Assembly (NCBI RefSeq): GCF_018279705.1 | Contig: NZ_CP036498.1 | Coordinates: 885,001-949,000, forward strand | DNA: 64,000 bases | Origin: Tardiphaga alba | Lineage (GTDB): Bacteria > Pseudomonadota > Alphaproteobacteria > Rhizobiales > Xanthobacteraceae | Direction of reading: 5' to 3' | Shown: positions 26,842 to 35,231 of the stretch, piece after piece | How the letters are laid out: each line of letters begins with the position of its first letter | Position numbering within the stretch: the stretch's first letter is position 1 | Translations under genes and position numbers: made by a program | The notes under the pieces: generated by a model | The model's database searches: none | Told to the model about the DNA's origin: nothing | Seen by the model: only the letters and a program-made list of their open reading frames with translations

Positions 26842-27126
26842 GTGACACGTTCGACCCGCCCGGTATTCGCGCCTCGCGCACCTTGGGCCCTTATCGTTCT
26901 GACCGCGAGCGCGCTGGCGCTCGGCGCCTGTGGCCGTAAAGGTGGTCTCGACCTGCCGCCGCAGGCAGCTAGCGCGCCGATGGGCACCGCGGCGCCCGCG
27001 AATGATCCCGATATGAATTCGGCGGCGAACAAAGGCAGCGCGCTGACCTCGTCCAACGAGCCGGACGAAGTGCGAGCCGCGCGCGGTCGCAAGCGGTCAT
27101 TCGTCCTCGATCCGTTGCTGGACTAA
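26842..27126 (+). CDS. LptM-like small lipoprotein
   Basis: 94 residues from a GTG start with GGGGA seven bases upstream. The leader VTRSTRPVFAPRAPWALIVLTASALALGAC ends in a lipobox (LGAC) followed by GRKGGLDLPP, the short ACGxKGxLxLP signature of LptM/YifL proteins, which help mature the LPS export machine LptD. The remainder is low complexity (Ala/Asn/Ser) with a basic end. It sits between argH and lysA, a frequent place for this family. Confidence 0.82.
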   Translation: MTRSTRPVFAPRAPWALIVLTASALALGACGRKGGLDLPPQAASAPMGTAAPANDPDMNSAANKGSALTSSNEPDEVRAARGRKRSFVLDPLLD

Positions 27127-27131
27127 GCGCC

Positions 27132-28397
27132 ATGCGCCATTTTGACTATCGGAACGGCGTGCTGCACGCCGAAGGCGTCGATATTGCCGAAATGGCCGAG
27201 GCCGTCGGCACCCCGTTTTATTGCTACTCCACCGCCACGCTGGAGCGGCACTACAAGGTGTTCGCGGAGGCCTTCGCCGATACCAAGGCGCTGGTCTGCT
27301 ACGCCATGAAGGCGAATTCCAACCAGTCGGTGCTGGCCACGCTGGCGAAGCTTGGCGCGGGCGCCGATGTGGTGTCGGGCGGCGAACTGAAGCGCGCTCG
27401 CGCGGCTGGTATTCCCGCCAACAAGATCGTGTTTTCCGGTGTCGGCAAGACCGAAGCCGAGCTGCGTCTTGCCCTGAACGAAGACATTCTCTGCATCAAC
27501 ATCGAATCCGAGCCCGAGCTCGATCTTCTGTCGAAGCTCGCGACCGAGATGGGCCGTACCGCGCGCATCTCGATCCGCGTGAACCCGGACGTCGATTCCG
27601 GCACGCATGCAAAAATTTCGACGGGCAAGTCCGAAAACAAGTTCGGCATTCCCATCAGCAAGGCACGCGAAGTCTATGCGCGTGCGGCCAAGCTGCCGGG
27701 AATCCAGGTCACCGGCGTCGATATGCATATCGGCAGCCAGATCACCGATCTCGCGCCGATGGAGCAGGCGTTCCGCATTCTCGCCGATTTCGTCACCGTG
27801 CTGCGCGGCGACGGCCACAGCATCGATCACGCCGATTTCGGCGGCGGTCTCGGCATTCCCTACTATGAAGACCGCGCCGTGCCGCCGGAGCCGTCGGCCT
27901 ATGCGGCCATGGTCAAGCGCGTCACCCACAATCTCGGCGCCACGCTGATGTTCGAGCCGGGCCGCATGATCGTCGGCAATGCCGGCATTCTGGTCGCGCG
28001 CGTCATCCATGTGAAGCATGGCGACGGCAAGACGTTTGTTATCATCGACGCTGCCATGAACGACTTGATCCGCCCGACTTTGTACGAGGCGTATCACGAG
28101 ATCCTCCCGGTGGCGGAAACGCCGGCGGGGGCGAAGCTGGCCGCGGTGGATGTGGTCGGCCCGGTCTGTGAGACCGGCGACTATCTCGCTCTGGATCGCA
28201 AGCTGCCGGATCTGAAGTCTGGCGACCTCGTCGCCATCATGACCGCCGGCGCCTATGGCGCGGTGCAGGCCTGCACCTACAACACCCGCGCTTTAGTGCC
28301 AGAAGTGCTGGTGAAGGACGATCAATATGCGGTGGTACGGCCAAGGATCGAGGTCGAGGACCTGATCGCGATGGATAAAGCCGCGCCCTGGTTGTGA
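27132..28397 (+). CDS. lysA: Diaminopimelate decarboxylase
   Basis: 421 residues, a PLP enzyme making L-lysine from meso-DAP. The PLP lysine is Lys60 in VCYAMKANSNQSVLATL. GVGKTEAELRLAL, HIGSQITDL (phosphate-loop side), GGGLGIPY and GPVCETGDYLALDRKLP (catalytic Cys of the partner subunit) are present. It begins five bases after the lipoprotein stop, so argH, the lipoprotein and lysA probably form one operon. Downstream is a repeat interrupted by an IS element. Confidence 0.97.
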   Translation: MRHFDYRNGVLHAEGVDIAEMAEAVGTPFYCYSTATLERHYKVFAEAFADTKALVCYAMKANSNQSVLATLAKLGAGADVVSGGELKRARAAGIPANKIVFSGVGKTEAELRLALNEDILCINIESEPELDLLSKLATEMGRTARISIRVNPDVDSGTHAKISTGKSENKFGIPISKAREVYARAAKLPGIQVTGVDMHIGSQITDLAPMEQAFRILADFVTVLRGDGHSIDHADFGGGLGIPYYEDRAVPPEPSAYAAMVKRVTHNLGATLMFEPGRMIVGNAGILVARVIHVKHGDGKTFVIIDAAMNDLIRPTLYEAYHEILPVAETPAGAKLAAVDVVGPVCETGDYLALDRKLPDLKSGDLVAIMTAGAYGAVQACTYNTRALVPEVLVKDDQYAVVRPRIEVEDLIAMDKAAPWL

Positions 28398-28423
28398 GCG
28401 CTTAGCGGAGGCGCTCCACTTTT

Positions 28424-28515
28424 CCCTCCCCCAGGCGGCGCAGCCGCGCGGTGGGGAGGGTGGCTGGCCGAAGGCCAGACGGGTGGGGTGCTTCCCCAAA
28501 CTCCGTCCTTCCGTG
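28424..28515. repeat. Dispersed palindromic repeat, left half (split by IS)
   Basis: CCCTCCCCCAGGCGGCGCAGCC ... GGTGGGGAGGGTGG ... GACGGGTGGGGTG. With 29843-29910 it makes one element similar to the reverse complement of 32645-32830. The IS at 28516-29842 separates the two halves. Confidence 0.75.
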
Positions 28516-29842
28516 TGTTCAACCGGGATGATAATCGACACTTTGGACCGGGATGATGGTCGACAGTTTTTGGCTTGGTTCCGGGTCAGGCGGGCGGTAC
28601 GCATTCTCGCGTGGCGGACCGAATCTACGGAAGACACGCAGCCGGTCGATCAGCCCGATATCGTAGTCGCAGAAGCGCACGATATGGTCGCCGGTTTCGA
28701 GCTCGGCGATGCCGACCAGCTCCCCCACCAGCGCCAGGCTGATAAAAACGGGCTGCTTGTGCCAGATGATCTCGCCGCTGCTGCGGATCCGCCGGATCTC
28801 GTGATCGGCGTCATACCAGGGATCCTCGAGACGATCCGGCATCCGTCGCGTCGATGCCGTGTAAAGATCGGCCGGAGGGACCTGACCGATCGCCTCGTGC
28901 GGTCGCTCGTCATTGTAGTGCGCCCTGAAGGCGTCGAACCGGGCCTGCTGCTCTGCCGCAGTGGCGGCCGGTGGTCGGGACGTCTGCCGCTTCAATGTGC
29001 GATGCATGCGTTCGTGGCGACCGTTTTCCTGCGGCGAGGCCGGATGCACGAAGTGCGGCACAATGCCGAGTTTGAGCCACCACGCCGACAGCCGGGTCAG
29101 TCCACCCGCGCCGTTGGAGCCGAACGGCGCGCCATTGTCGCTGCGGATCGCCAGGGGCAGACCATGGCGCTGGAACACCGCGGTCAATGCCTGGCGCGTG
29201 CCGTCGATCGTCATCGGCACGATCTGCACACCAAGCAGATAGCGGCTCGCGCTGTCGGTCAGCGTGAGTGGATCGACCCGCGTGCCGTCACCGGTGCGGA
29301 ACCAGCCTTTGAAGTCGATCGCCCATTCGTCGTTGGCCACATGGACGGCAGTGAACGGCCGTTGTTGATCGAGCGGGCGCCGGCGTCGCCTGACCGGTGC
29401 GATCAATCCGGCCTGCTTCAGCAGGTCGCCGATCGTCGAGGCTGCCGGCCACGCCTGTTCCGGATGGCGACGCTCCAGTATCGCCAGAAGCTTGCGCGGC
29501 CCCAGATGCGGAAATCGCCGGCGCAGGGCCACGATGCTCTCGACCCGTGCCGGATCGGTCCGATGCGGACACTGCAACGGCGCATGTGAGCGATCGACAA
29601 ACCAGTCGCCCACCCCGCTATCGCGGCGTCTGCGCCATTCGTAAAACGTGTCCCGGCCAATGCCGTAGCGACGGCACAACTCCGTCACGCTCCAGTTCCC
29701 GCTGGCGTAATCCGACAGCATCCGAACGCGTTCTTCCATACGACAGGTCTCCACGAAAGGCATCGGCGGTCCTCCCTCCGATGCAATCTGACCTGTCGAC
29801 CATCATCCCGGTCTAATCTGTCGGGAATCTACCCGGATTGTA
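28516..29842 (-). mobile_element. IS481-type insertion sequence with 5-bp target duplication
   Basis: About 1327 bases. Perfect 20-bp inverted repeats (ACCGGGATGATGGTCG...) lie at 28547-28566 and 29793-29812. A weaker second copy lies outside each (28522-28541 and 29818-29837), both exactly 25 bases from the inner copy. The direct repeat CCGTG flanks the element at 28511-28515 and 29843-29847. Removing the element and one CCGTG restores a repeat like that at 32.6-32.8 kb, which independently supports these borders. It carries a single transposase gene. Confidence 0.85.
28519..29763 (-). CDS. IS481-like DDE transposase
   Basis: 414 residues. The N-terminal helix-turn-helix is WSVTELCRRYGIGRDTFYEWRRR (about 24-46), followed by the rve integrase core. 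The catalytic triad is the Asp of WAIDFKGWF, the Asp of IRSDNGAPFG and the Glu of SPQENGRHERMH; the HERMHRTLK and RPHEAIGQVPP motifs are family-typical. GGAGG lies 8 bases before the ATG. The stop codon lies in the left terminal repeat. The frame is intact, so the element could be active. Confidence 0.9.
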   Translation of the reverse strand: MPFVETCRMEERVRMLSDYASGNWSVTELCRRYGIGRDTFYEWRRRRDSGVGDWFVDRSHAPLQCPHRTDPARVESIVALRRRFPHLGPRKLLAILERRHPEQAWPAASTIGDLLKQAGLIAPVRRRRRPLDQQRPFTAVHVANDEWAIDFKGWFRTGDGTRVDPLTLTDSASRYLLGVQIVPMTIDGTRQALTAVFQRHGLPLAIRSDNGAPFGSNGAGGLTRLSAWWLKLGIVPHFVHPASPQENGRHERMHRTLKRQTSRPPAATAAEQQARFDAFRAHYNDERPHEAIGQVPPADLYTASTRRMPDRLEDPWYDADHEIRRIRSSGEIIWHKQPVFISLALVGELVGIAELETGDHIVRFCDYDIGLIDRLRVFRRFGPPRENAYRPPDPEPSQKLSTIIPVQSVDYHPG

Positions 29843-29910
29843 CCGTGGGGATAGTCCCCACCCCCGCCTGTCGGCGGACCCTCCCCATTCGCTTCGCTCC
29901 GGGGAGGGAG
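29843..29910. repeat. Dispersed palindromic repeat, right half (split by IS)
   Basis: GTGGGGATAGTCCCCACCCCCGCC...GGCGGACCCTCCCCATTCGCTTCGCTCCGGGGAGGGA. It matches the reverse complement of 32645-32712 almost base for base. The 145 bases after it, up to 30055, hold no gene and probably the promoter of the TIGR02302 gene. Confidence 0.75.
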
Positions 29911-30055
29911 GCCACTGCTCCCTCACGCCATCGTGACCTCGCACCGGTTCCCCGCTGCTCCGGCCTTGCCCTTGCATGTGATTTCGCGCCCCGCCGCACA
30001 TGCCTCATTGCCGCCGCCGTGCTAGGGTGTCGTTCGGAAACCGCGGAGATCGTCG

Positions 30056-32635
30056 TTGAGCGCCACGCCACCCCGCCAAGAGAACCGACAAGAGACCCCA
30101 CCTGACGCGCAGTCTACCGCGCAGCTCCAGCTCGCGCAGGCACTGCAACGTGCACGCTGGTCGATCGGCTGGGAGCGCGCCTGGCCGTCGCTCGCGCGTG
30201 TGCTCTCCGTCGTGGGCCTGTTCCTCGTCGCCTCATGGGCCGGGCTGTGGCTGGTGCTGTCGCCGATCCCGCGCACCATCGGCCTTGCGCTATTCGTCAT
30301 CGCGCTGATTGCGACACTCGTCCCCTTCATCCGTTTCCGCTGGCCGACCCGCGAGGAAGGCCTCGCCCGGCTCGACCACGGCTCCGGCGTCCGCCATCGC
30401 CCGGCCACCGCGCTCACCGATACACTGTCGTCGCAGGACCCGCTCGCCCGCGCGCTGTGGCTGGCGCAGCGTGAGCGCACGCTGGCGTCGCTGAAGCGCA
30501 TCCGCGCGGGCCTGCCATCCCCCCGCCTGCCGCTGCATGACCCCTGGGCGCTGCGGGCGCTGGTCGTCGTGCTGCTGGTCGCCACCTGGTTCGCCGCCGG
30601 TGGCGAGCGCGGTGCGCGCATCATGGCGGCGTTCGACTGGAAGGGCATCGTCACGCCCTCCAATGTCCGCGTTGATGCCTGGGTCAATCCGCCGCCCTAT
30701 ACGGCGAAGCCGCCGATCATTCTCTCTGCCGCCAACAAGGATGCCACCGACGCCGCCGCCATGGCGGTGCCGTCGGGCTCGACATTGATTGTGCGGTCCA
30801 GTGGCGGTGCGCTCGATGTGGCGCTTACGGGCGGTGTCGCCGAGGTCGCGCCTGCGGGCGATGCGCCGGCCGGCACCAATGAGCGGCACTACACGATCTC
30901 GGGCGACGGCAGCGCGCAGGTGCGCGCACCCACGGGGCAGCCGGTGTGGAAATTCACCGCCACCGGCGATCGCGCGCCGACGATCTCGCTCGCCAAGGAT
31001 CCGGAGCGTCAGGCGCGCGGCTCGCTGCTGCTGGCCTACAAGCTTGAGGACGATTACGGCGTCACCGAAGCCCATGCGCAATTCGCCGCAAAGCCCGGTG
31101 ACGGCAAGGTCAAGCCGCGCCCGCTGTTCGATCCGCCGTCCTTCGCGCTGGTGCTGCCGAATGCGCGCACGCGCAACGGCGTCGGCCAGACGGTGAAGGA
31201 TCTCTCCGAAGATCCCTATGCCGGCGCCAATGTCACGCTGACCCTCACCGCCAAGGACGAGGCCGGCAATGAAGGCAAGAGCGAAGCGATCGACACGCGC
31301 TTGCCCGAGCGCCTGTTCACAAAACCGCTGCCGCGTGCGCTGATCGAACAGCGCCGCAATCTCGCGCTCGATGCCAACTACAAGGACCAGGTCGTCTTCG
31401 CGCTGGAAGCGCTGATGATTGCGCCGGAAGCCTTTACGCCCGACGCCGGTCATTATCTCGGCCTGCGCAGCGTGCTGACGCAAGCGCAGCGTGCCCGCAC
31501 CGACAATGCCTTGAAGGAGGTCGTCGCCAGCCTGTGGTCCCTCGCGGTCACCATTGAGGACGGCGACATCACCGATGTGGACAAAGCGCTGAAGGCGGCG
31601 CAGGACGCGCTGAAGCAGGCGCTGGAACGCGGCGCCAGCGACGAGGAGATCAAGAAGCTCACCGAGAACCTGCGCGCGGCGCTGGACAAGTTCCTCAAGC
31701 AGCTCGCCGAGCAGATGAAGCAGAATCCGCAGCAGCTCGCGCGCCCGCTCGACAAGAACAGCAAGGTGATGCGGCAGCAGGATCTCAACAACATGATCGA
31801 ACGCATGGAGCGGCTGTCGCGCTCCGGCGACAAGGACGCCGCCAAGCAACTGCTCGAACAGATGCAGCAGATGCTGGAGAACCTGCAGATGGCGCAGCCC
31901 GGCCAGGGCGGCGACGACGAGATGCAGCAGTCGATGAACGAACTCAACGACATGATCCGCAAGCAGCAGCAGCTCCGCGACAAGACCTTCAAGGAAGGCC
32001 AGGATCAGCGCGGCGAGCGCCGTCGTGGCCAGCAGGGCGACAAGAATATGGGCGACCTGCAGCAGGATCAGCAGAACCTGCGCGAGCGGCTCAAGAAGCT
32101 GCAGGAGCAACTGGCGCGCCAGGGCATGGGCCAGGGACAGAAGGGGCAGAAAGGCCAGCAGGGGCAACAGGGCCAGCAAGGTCAGGGACAGCAGGGCCAG
32201 CCCGGGCAGGGCGGTGATCAGGACGGCGATGATGGCGACGGACTCGGCGATGCCGATGGCGCCATGGGCGATGCCGGTGGTCAGCTCGGCGACGGCGATG
32301 CCGATGGCGCGGTGGGCTCGCAGGGCCGTGCGCTCGACGCGCTGCGCAAGGGCGCGCAGAGCCTCGCCCAGCAGATGCAGCCCGGCGAAGGCGAAGGCCA
32401 GGACGGCCCCGGCAACAATCCCGGCCGCCAGCAGGGCGCCGCCCGCAACAGCGATCCGCTCGGTCGCCCGCTGCGTGGCCGCGAACTCAACGACGATTTT
32501 TCGGTGAAGATTCCCGGTGAAATCGACGTGCAGCGCGTGCGGAGGATTTTGGAGGAATTGCGCCGCCGCCTCGGCGACACCACGCGTCCGCAGCTGGAGC
32601 TCGATTACATCGAGCGATTGCTGAAGGATTATTGA
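30056..32635 (+). CDS. TIGR02302 / DUF4175 family membrane protein
   Basis: 859 residues from a TTG start (GGAG about 9 bases upstream). Three hydrophobic helices lie in the first 190 residues (LSVVGLFLVASWAGLWLVL; IGLALFVIALIATLVPFI; ALVVVLLVATWFAA). A large domain follows, with two regular modules around 200-420 and long amphipathic helices (about 440-640). Then comes a striking low-complexity region, about 660-800, of Gln/Gly/Lys (QGQKGQKGQQGQQGQQGQGQ) and Asp/Gly/Ala. This is the alphaproteobacterial TIGR02302 family; the function is unknown. The C-terminus (IPGEIDVQRVRRILEELRRRLGD) is conserved. Confidence 0.9.
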   Translation: MSATPPRQENRQETPPDAQSTAQLQLAQALQRARWSIGWERAWPSLARVLSVVGLFLVASWAGLWLVLSPIPRTIGLALFVIALIATLVPFIRFRWPTREEGLARLDHGSGVRHRPATALTDTLSSQDPLARALWLAQRERTLASLKRIRAGLPSPRLPLHDPWALRALVVVLLVATWFAAGGERGARIMAAFDWKGIVTPSNVRVDAWVNPPPYTAKPPIILSAANKDATDAAAMAVPSGSTLIVRSSGGALDVALTGGVAEVAPAGDAPAGTNERHYTISGDGSAQVRAPTGQPVWKFTATGDRAPTISLAKDPERQARGSLLLAYKLEDDYGVTEAHAQFAAKPGDGKVKPRPLFDPPSFALVLPNARTRNGVGQTVKDLSEDPYAGANVTLTLTAKDEAGNEGKSEAIDTRLPERLFTKPLPRALIEQRRNLALDANYKDQVVFALEALMIAPEAFTPDAGHYLGLRSVLTQAQRARTDNALKEVVASLWSLAVTIEDGDITDVDKALKAAQDALKQALERGASDEEIKKLTENLRAALDKFLKQLAEQMKQNPQQLARPLDKNSKVMRQQDLNNMIERMERLSRSGDKDAAKQLLEQMQQMLENLQMAQPGQGGDDEMQQSMNELNDMIRKQQQLRDKTFKEGQDQRGERRRGQQGDKNMGDLQQDQQNLRERLKKLQEQLARQGMGQGQKGQKGQQGQQGQQGQGQQGQPGQGGDQDGDDGDGLGDADGAMGDAGGQLGDGDADGAVGSQGRALDALRKGAQSLAQQMQPGEGEGQDGPGNNPGRQQGAARNSDPLGRPLRGRELNDDFSVKIPGEIDVQRVRRILEELRRRLGDTTRPQLELDYIERLLKDY

Positions 32636-32644
32636 GGGGGCTTT

Positions 32645-32830
32645 TCCCTCCCCGGAGCGAAGCGAATGGGGAGGGTCCGCCGATAGGCGGGGGTGGGGTC
32701 TATCCCCACGTGCTGGCTGCGCTTGCGGAAACACCCCACCCGTCTCGAACGCCCGCGCGAAGCAAGCTTCGCTAGAGCGTTCGATCCACCCTCCCCACTG
32801 CGCGGCTTCGCCGCTGGGGGGAGGGAGAAG
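32645..32830. repeat. Dispersed palindromic repeat, intact copy
   Basis: TCCCTCCCCGGAGCGAAGCG ... GGCGGGGGTGGGG ... CCCCACCCGTCTCGAACG ... CCCTCCCCACTGCGCGG ... GGGGGGAGGGAG, with several nested inverted arms. It fills the gap between TIGR02302 and the reductase gene. It is the uninterrupted counterpart of the element split by the IS at 28.5 kb. Confidence 0.75.
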
Positions 32831-32837
32831 AGACGAA

Positions 32838-33839
32838 CTACACCTTCACCATCCGCTTCCCGCGATTTTCTCCCGCCAGCAATCCGATCAGCGCCTGCGG
32901 TGTGTTCTCTATGCCGTTGATCACATCTTCCAGCACCTTGATCTTGCCGGACGACACCCAGCTTTGCAGGTCGCTGAGCGCCTGGTCGCGTTGCTTCATG
33001 TAGTCCATGACGATGAAGCCCTGCATGGTGAGGCGCTTCACCACGATCAGGCCTGGCACGCCGCGCGGGCCGGTGGCGGAGGGCGCGCCGTCATATTGCG
33101 AGATGGCGCCGCAGCAGGCGATGCGGCCGTTGAGGTTCATTTGCGGCAATACGGCTTCGAGGATATCGCCGCCGACATTGTCGAAATAGACGTCGATGCC
33201 GTCAGGGGCGGCAGCCTTCAGCGCCTTGAACACCGCGCCGTCCTTGTAATCCACGGCGGCATCGAAACCGAGTTCGGAGGTCAGCCACTGGCACTTGTCG
33301 GCGCCGCCGGCGATGCCGACCACGCGGCAGCCTTTGAGCTTGGCGATCTGGCCGACGATAGAGCCGACAGAGCCTGCAGCCGCAGAGACGACGACTGTCT
33401 CGCCTTGCTTCGGCTTGCCCACATCCAGCAGCCCGAAATAGGCGGTGAGGCCGGCGATGCCGTAGATCGACAGCAGGTGCGTCAGCGGCTCCATGCGCGG
33501 CATTTTCGTGAGGTGCTTTACCGGCACGGCGGCGTAATTCTGCCAGCCGGTGTCGCCGAACACGATATCGCCGGGCTTCAGCGCATCCGAATGCGATGAC
33601 ACCACTTCGGCGATGCCGCCGCCGGCCATCACGCTATTGGCCTCCACGGCCGAACGGTAGGTCGCGCCATGCATCCAGGCGCGATTGGCGGCATCGAGCG
33701 AAATGTAGCGCACGCGCAGCAGCGCTTCGCCGTCCTTCGGCGCGGGCATGGGGCCGTCGATCAGTTTGAAATGTTCGGGGCCGAGCTTGCCCGCGGGCTT
33801 TTCGACCAGTAGAACCTGATGATTGATGGTGTCGGTCAT
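32838..33839 (-). CDS. NADP-dependent oxidoreductase (MDR, leukotriene B4 12-HD/CurA-like)
   Basis: 333 residues, a zinc-free medium-chain reductase that reduces the C=C bond of enones or alkenals with NADPH. Seen are WMHGATYRSAVEANSVMAGGGIAEVVSS, the AAGSVGSIVGQIAKLKGCRVVGIAGGADK Rossmann segment, and YFDNVGGDILEAVLPQMNLNGRIACCGAISQYDG. The start is ATG with GGGAGG upstream. It is 69 bases downstream of the FolC-like gene on the same strand, so it might be the third gene of that transcript, although the function offers no clear link. Confidence 0.92.
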   Translation of the reverse strand: MTDTINHQVLLVEKPAGKLGPEHFKLIDGPMPAPKDGEALLRVRYISLDAANRAWMHGATYRSAVEANSVMAGGGIAEVVSSHSDALKPGDIVFGDTGWQNYAAVPVKHLTKMPRMEPLTHLLSIYGIAGLTAYFGLLDVGKPKQGETVVVSAAAGSVGSIVGQIAKLKGCRVVGIAGGADKCQWLTSELGFDAAVDYKDGAVFKALKAAAPDGIDVYFDNVGGDILEAVLPQMNLNGRIACCGAISQYDGAPSATGPRGVPGLIVVKRLTMQGFIVMDYMKQRDQALSDLQSWVSSGKIKVLEDVINGIENTPQALIGLLAGENRGKRMVKV

Positions 33840-33908
33840 GGCGTGCCTCCCGTTGTTGTTGTTGGTTGGGCGGCAGGCTACGCGGCATGGGCGCAATGGG
33901 CAATGCGG

Positions 33909-35231
33909 TCAGAAGAACTGAAGGTCTTCCGCCTTCCCACCGCGCAGCACCGTTGCATATTCGATCGCCACGAAAAGTCCGCCGGCGACATAGACCTTGC
34001 GCGGTACCGTGCGCGCCAGTTGCTGGCTGAGCTTGACCGCATCCTCCATCGCATTGGCGACATGGATGCGCGCGGTGGCATGCGCCTTTCGCGCGCCGCC
34101 GCCGACCAGGCGTGCATCGGCACCCTTGTGATAGGCGCGGGTGCAGACGATTACGCCGAAATGCGGCGCCAGATGTTGCGCGATTTCGTCGATATTCTTG
34201 TCGGCGGAAACGCCGAGCACCAGCAGCCAGTCGTCTTTGCCGTGGACCGCATGCAGTCCGCGCAGCGCCTGCATCACGCCGTCGGGCGTATGGCCGACAT
34301 CGATCACCGTGAGCGGATCGCGCTGGATCACCTCGAGGCGGCCCGCCCATCTGGTCTCGCGCAAGCCGGCGCGGATGGCATGATCGATCCGCGTCGCGTC
34401 GGCGTCGGGATGCATGCGCCGCATCCACAACAGGAACAGCGCTGCGGCGATGGCCGCATTGTTGAGCTGAAATTCGCCATGCAACGTGATCTCCAGCCCG
34501 CGCAATTTCGTTTCGCCGACGCGGCAGTTGAAATTCTGCGCCTTGCGCGAAGTCACTACGCTGCTGATGGCGATGCCGTCGCCTACATGCAACCCGGCCA
34601 CGTGACGGTTACGATTGTATTCGGCGAGATGCGCGCGCAGCGGCAGGCAGTTCTCGCCATAGATCACCGTGCCATGGCTGGCGCAGGCGTCGCTCTTGTC
34701 GGAGGCGATCAACGCCAGCGAATTGCCGAGCAAAGCCGTGTGCTCAAGATCGACGGAGGTCACGCAAGTCAGCGTGGCGCCGATCAGGCGCACGGGATCA
34801 TAGCGACCGCCGATGCCGGCCTCGAACACGGCGAGATCGCAGCCCATCTCCTGGAAATACAGGCAGGCCAGCGCGAACTGCGCCTCGAAGGCGCCAAAGG
34901 TCTCGGTGACGCCGTGATGGTCGAGATCGGTGATGGCGGTGGCGACACGCAGCACGAGGGCTTCGAGCAATTCGTCATCGACAGGCTCGCCGTCGATCTG
35001 GAAGCGCTCGTTGAAGCGATAGAGATGCGGCGAGGTGAAGAGCCCGGTGCGCAGGCCGAAGGCGCGACCGATACTTGCGCAGAAGGCGGCGGTGGAGCCT
35101 TTGCCGTTGGAGCCGGTGATCACGAGCGAATGCTGCTGCAGGCGCGTGCGATCGATGCACAGCGCATCTAGCAATAGCGCGAGTCGCGCGAGGCCGATGC
35201 CGCCGGTGCCGTATTTGGGCAGGTTAAACAT
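33909..35231 (-). CDS. FolC-like Mur ligase family protein
   Basis: 440 residues related to folylpolyglutamate/dihydrofolate synthase. Seen are LPKYGTGGIGLARLALLLDAL, P-loop TGSNGKGSTAAFC (about 39-51), TSPHLYRFNERF, VFEAGIGGRYDPVRLIGATLTCVTSVDLEHTALLGNSLALIASDKSDA (including the Lys that is carbamylated in Mur ligases) and a C-terminal domain with VIDVGHTPDGVMQAL. Such enzymes activate a carboxylate as acyl phosphate and join it to an amino acid. It overlaps the ATP-grasp gene upstream by 8 bases (ATGTTTAA), implying coupled translation. It differs from housekeeping FolC at several conserved spots, so folate may not be its substrate. Confidence 0.85.
   Translation of the reverse strand: MFNLPKYGTGGIGLARLALLLDALCIDRTRLQQHSLVITGSNGKGSTAAFCASIGRAFGLRTGLFTSPHLYRFNERFQIDGEPVDDELLEALVLRVATAITDLDHHGVTETFGAFEAQFALACLYFQEMGCDLAVFEAGIGGRYDPVRLIGATLTCVTSVDLEHTALLGNSLALIASDKSDACASHGTVIYGENCLPLRAHLAEYNRNRHVAGLHVGDGIAISSVVTSRKAQNFNCRVGETKLRGLEITLHGEFQLNNAAIAAALFLLWMRRMHPDADATRIDHAIRAGLRETRWAGRLEVIQRDPLTVIDVGHTPDGVMQALRGLHAVHGKDDWLLVLGVSADKNIDEIAQHLAPHFGVIVCTRAYHKGADARLVGGGARKAHATARIHVANAMEDAVKLSQQLARTVPRKVYVAGGLFVAIEYATVLRGGKAEDLQFF

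Noticed and set aside
30290..32734. A long minus-strand open frame opposite TIGR02302
   Set aside because: It mirrors the codon pattern of the real gene, runs into the repeat at 32.6 kb, and shows Leu/Arg/Ala-biased shadow composition without motifs.
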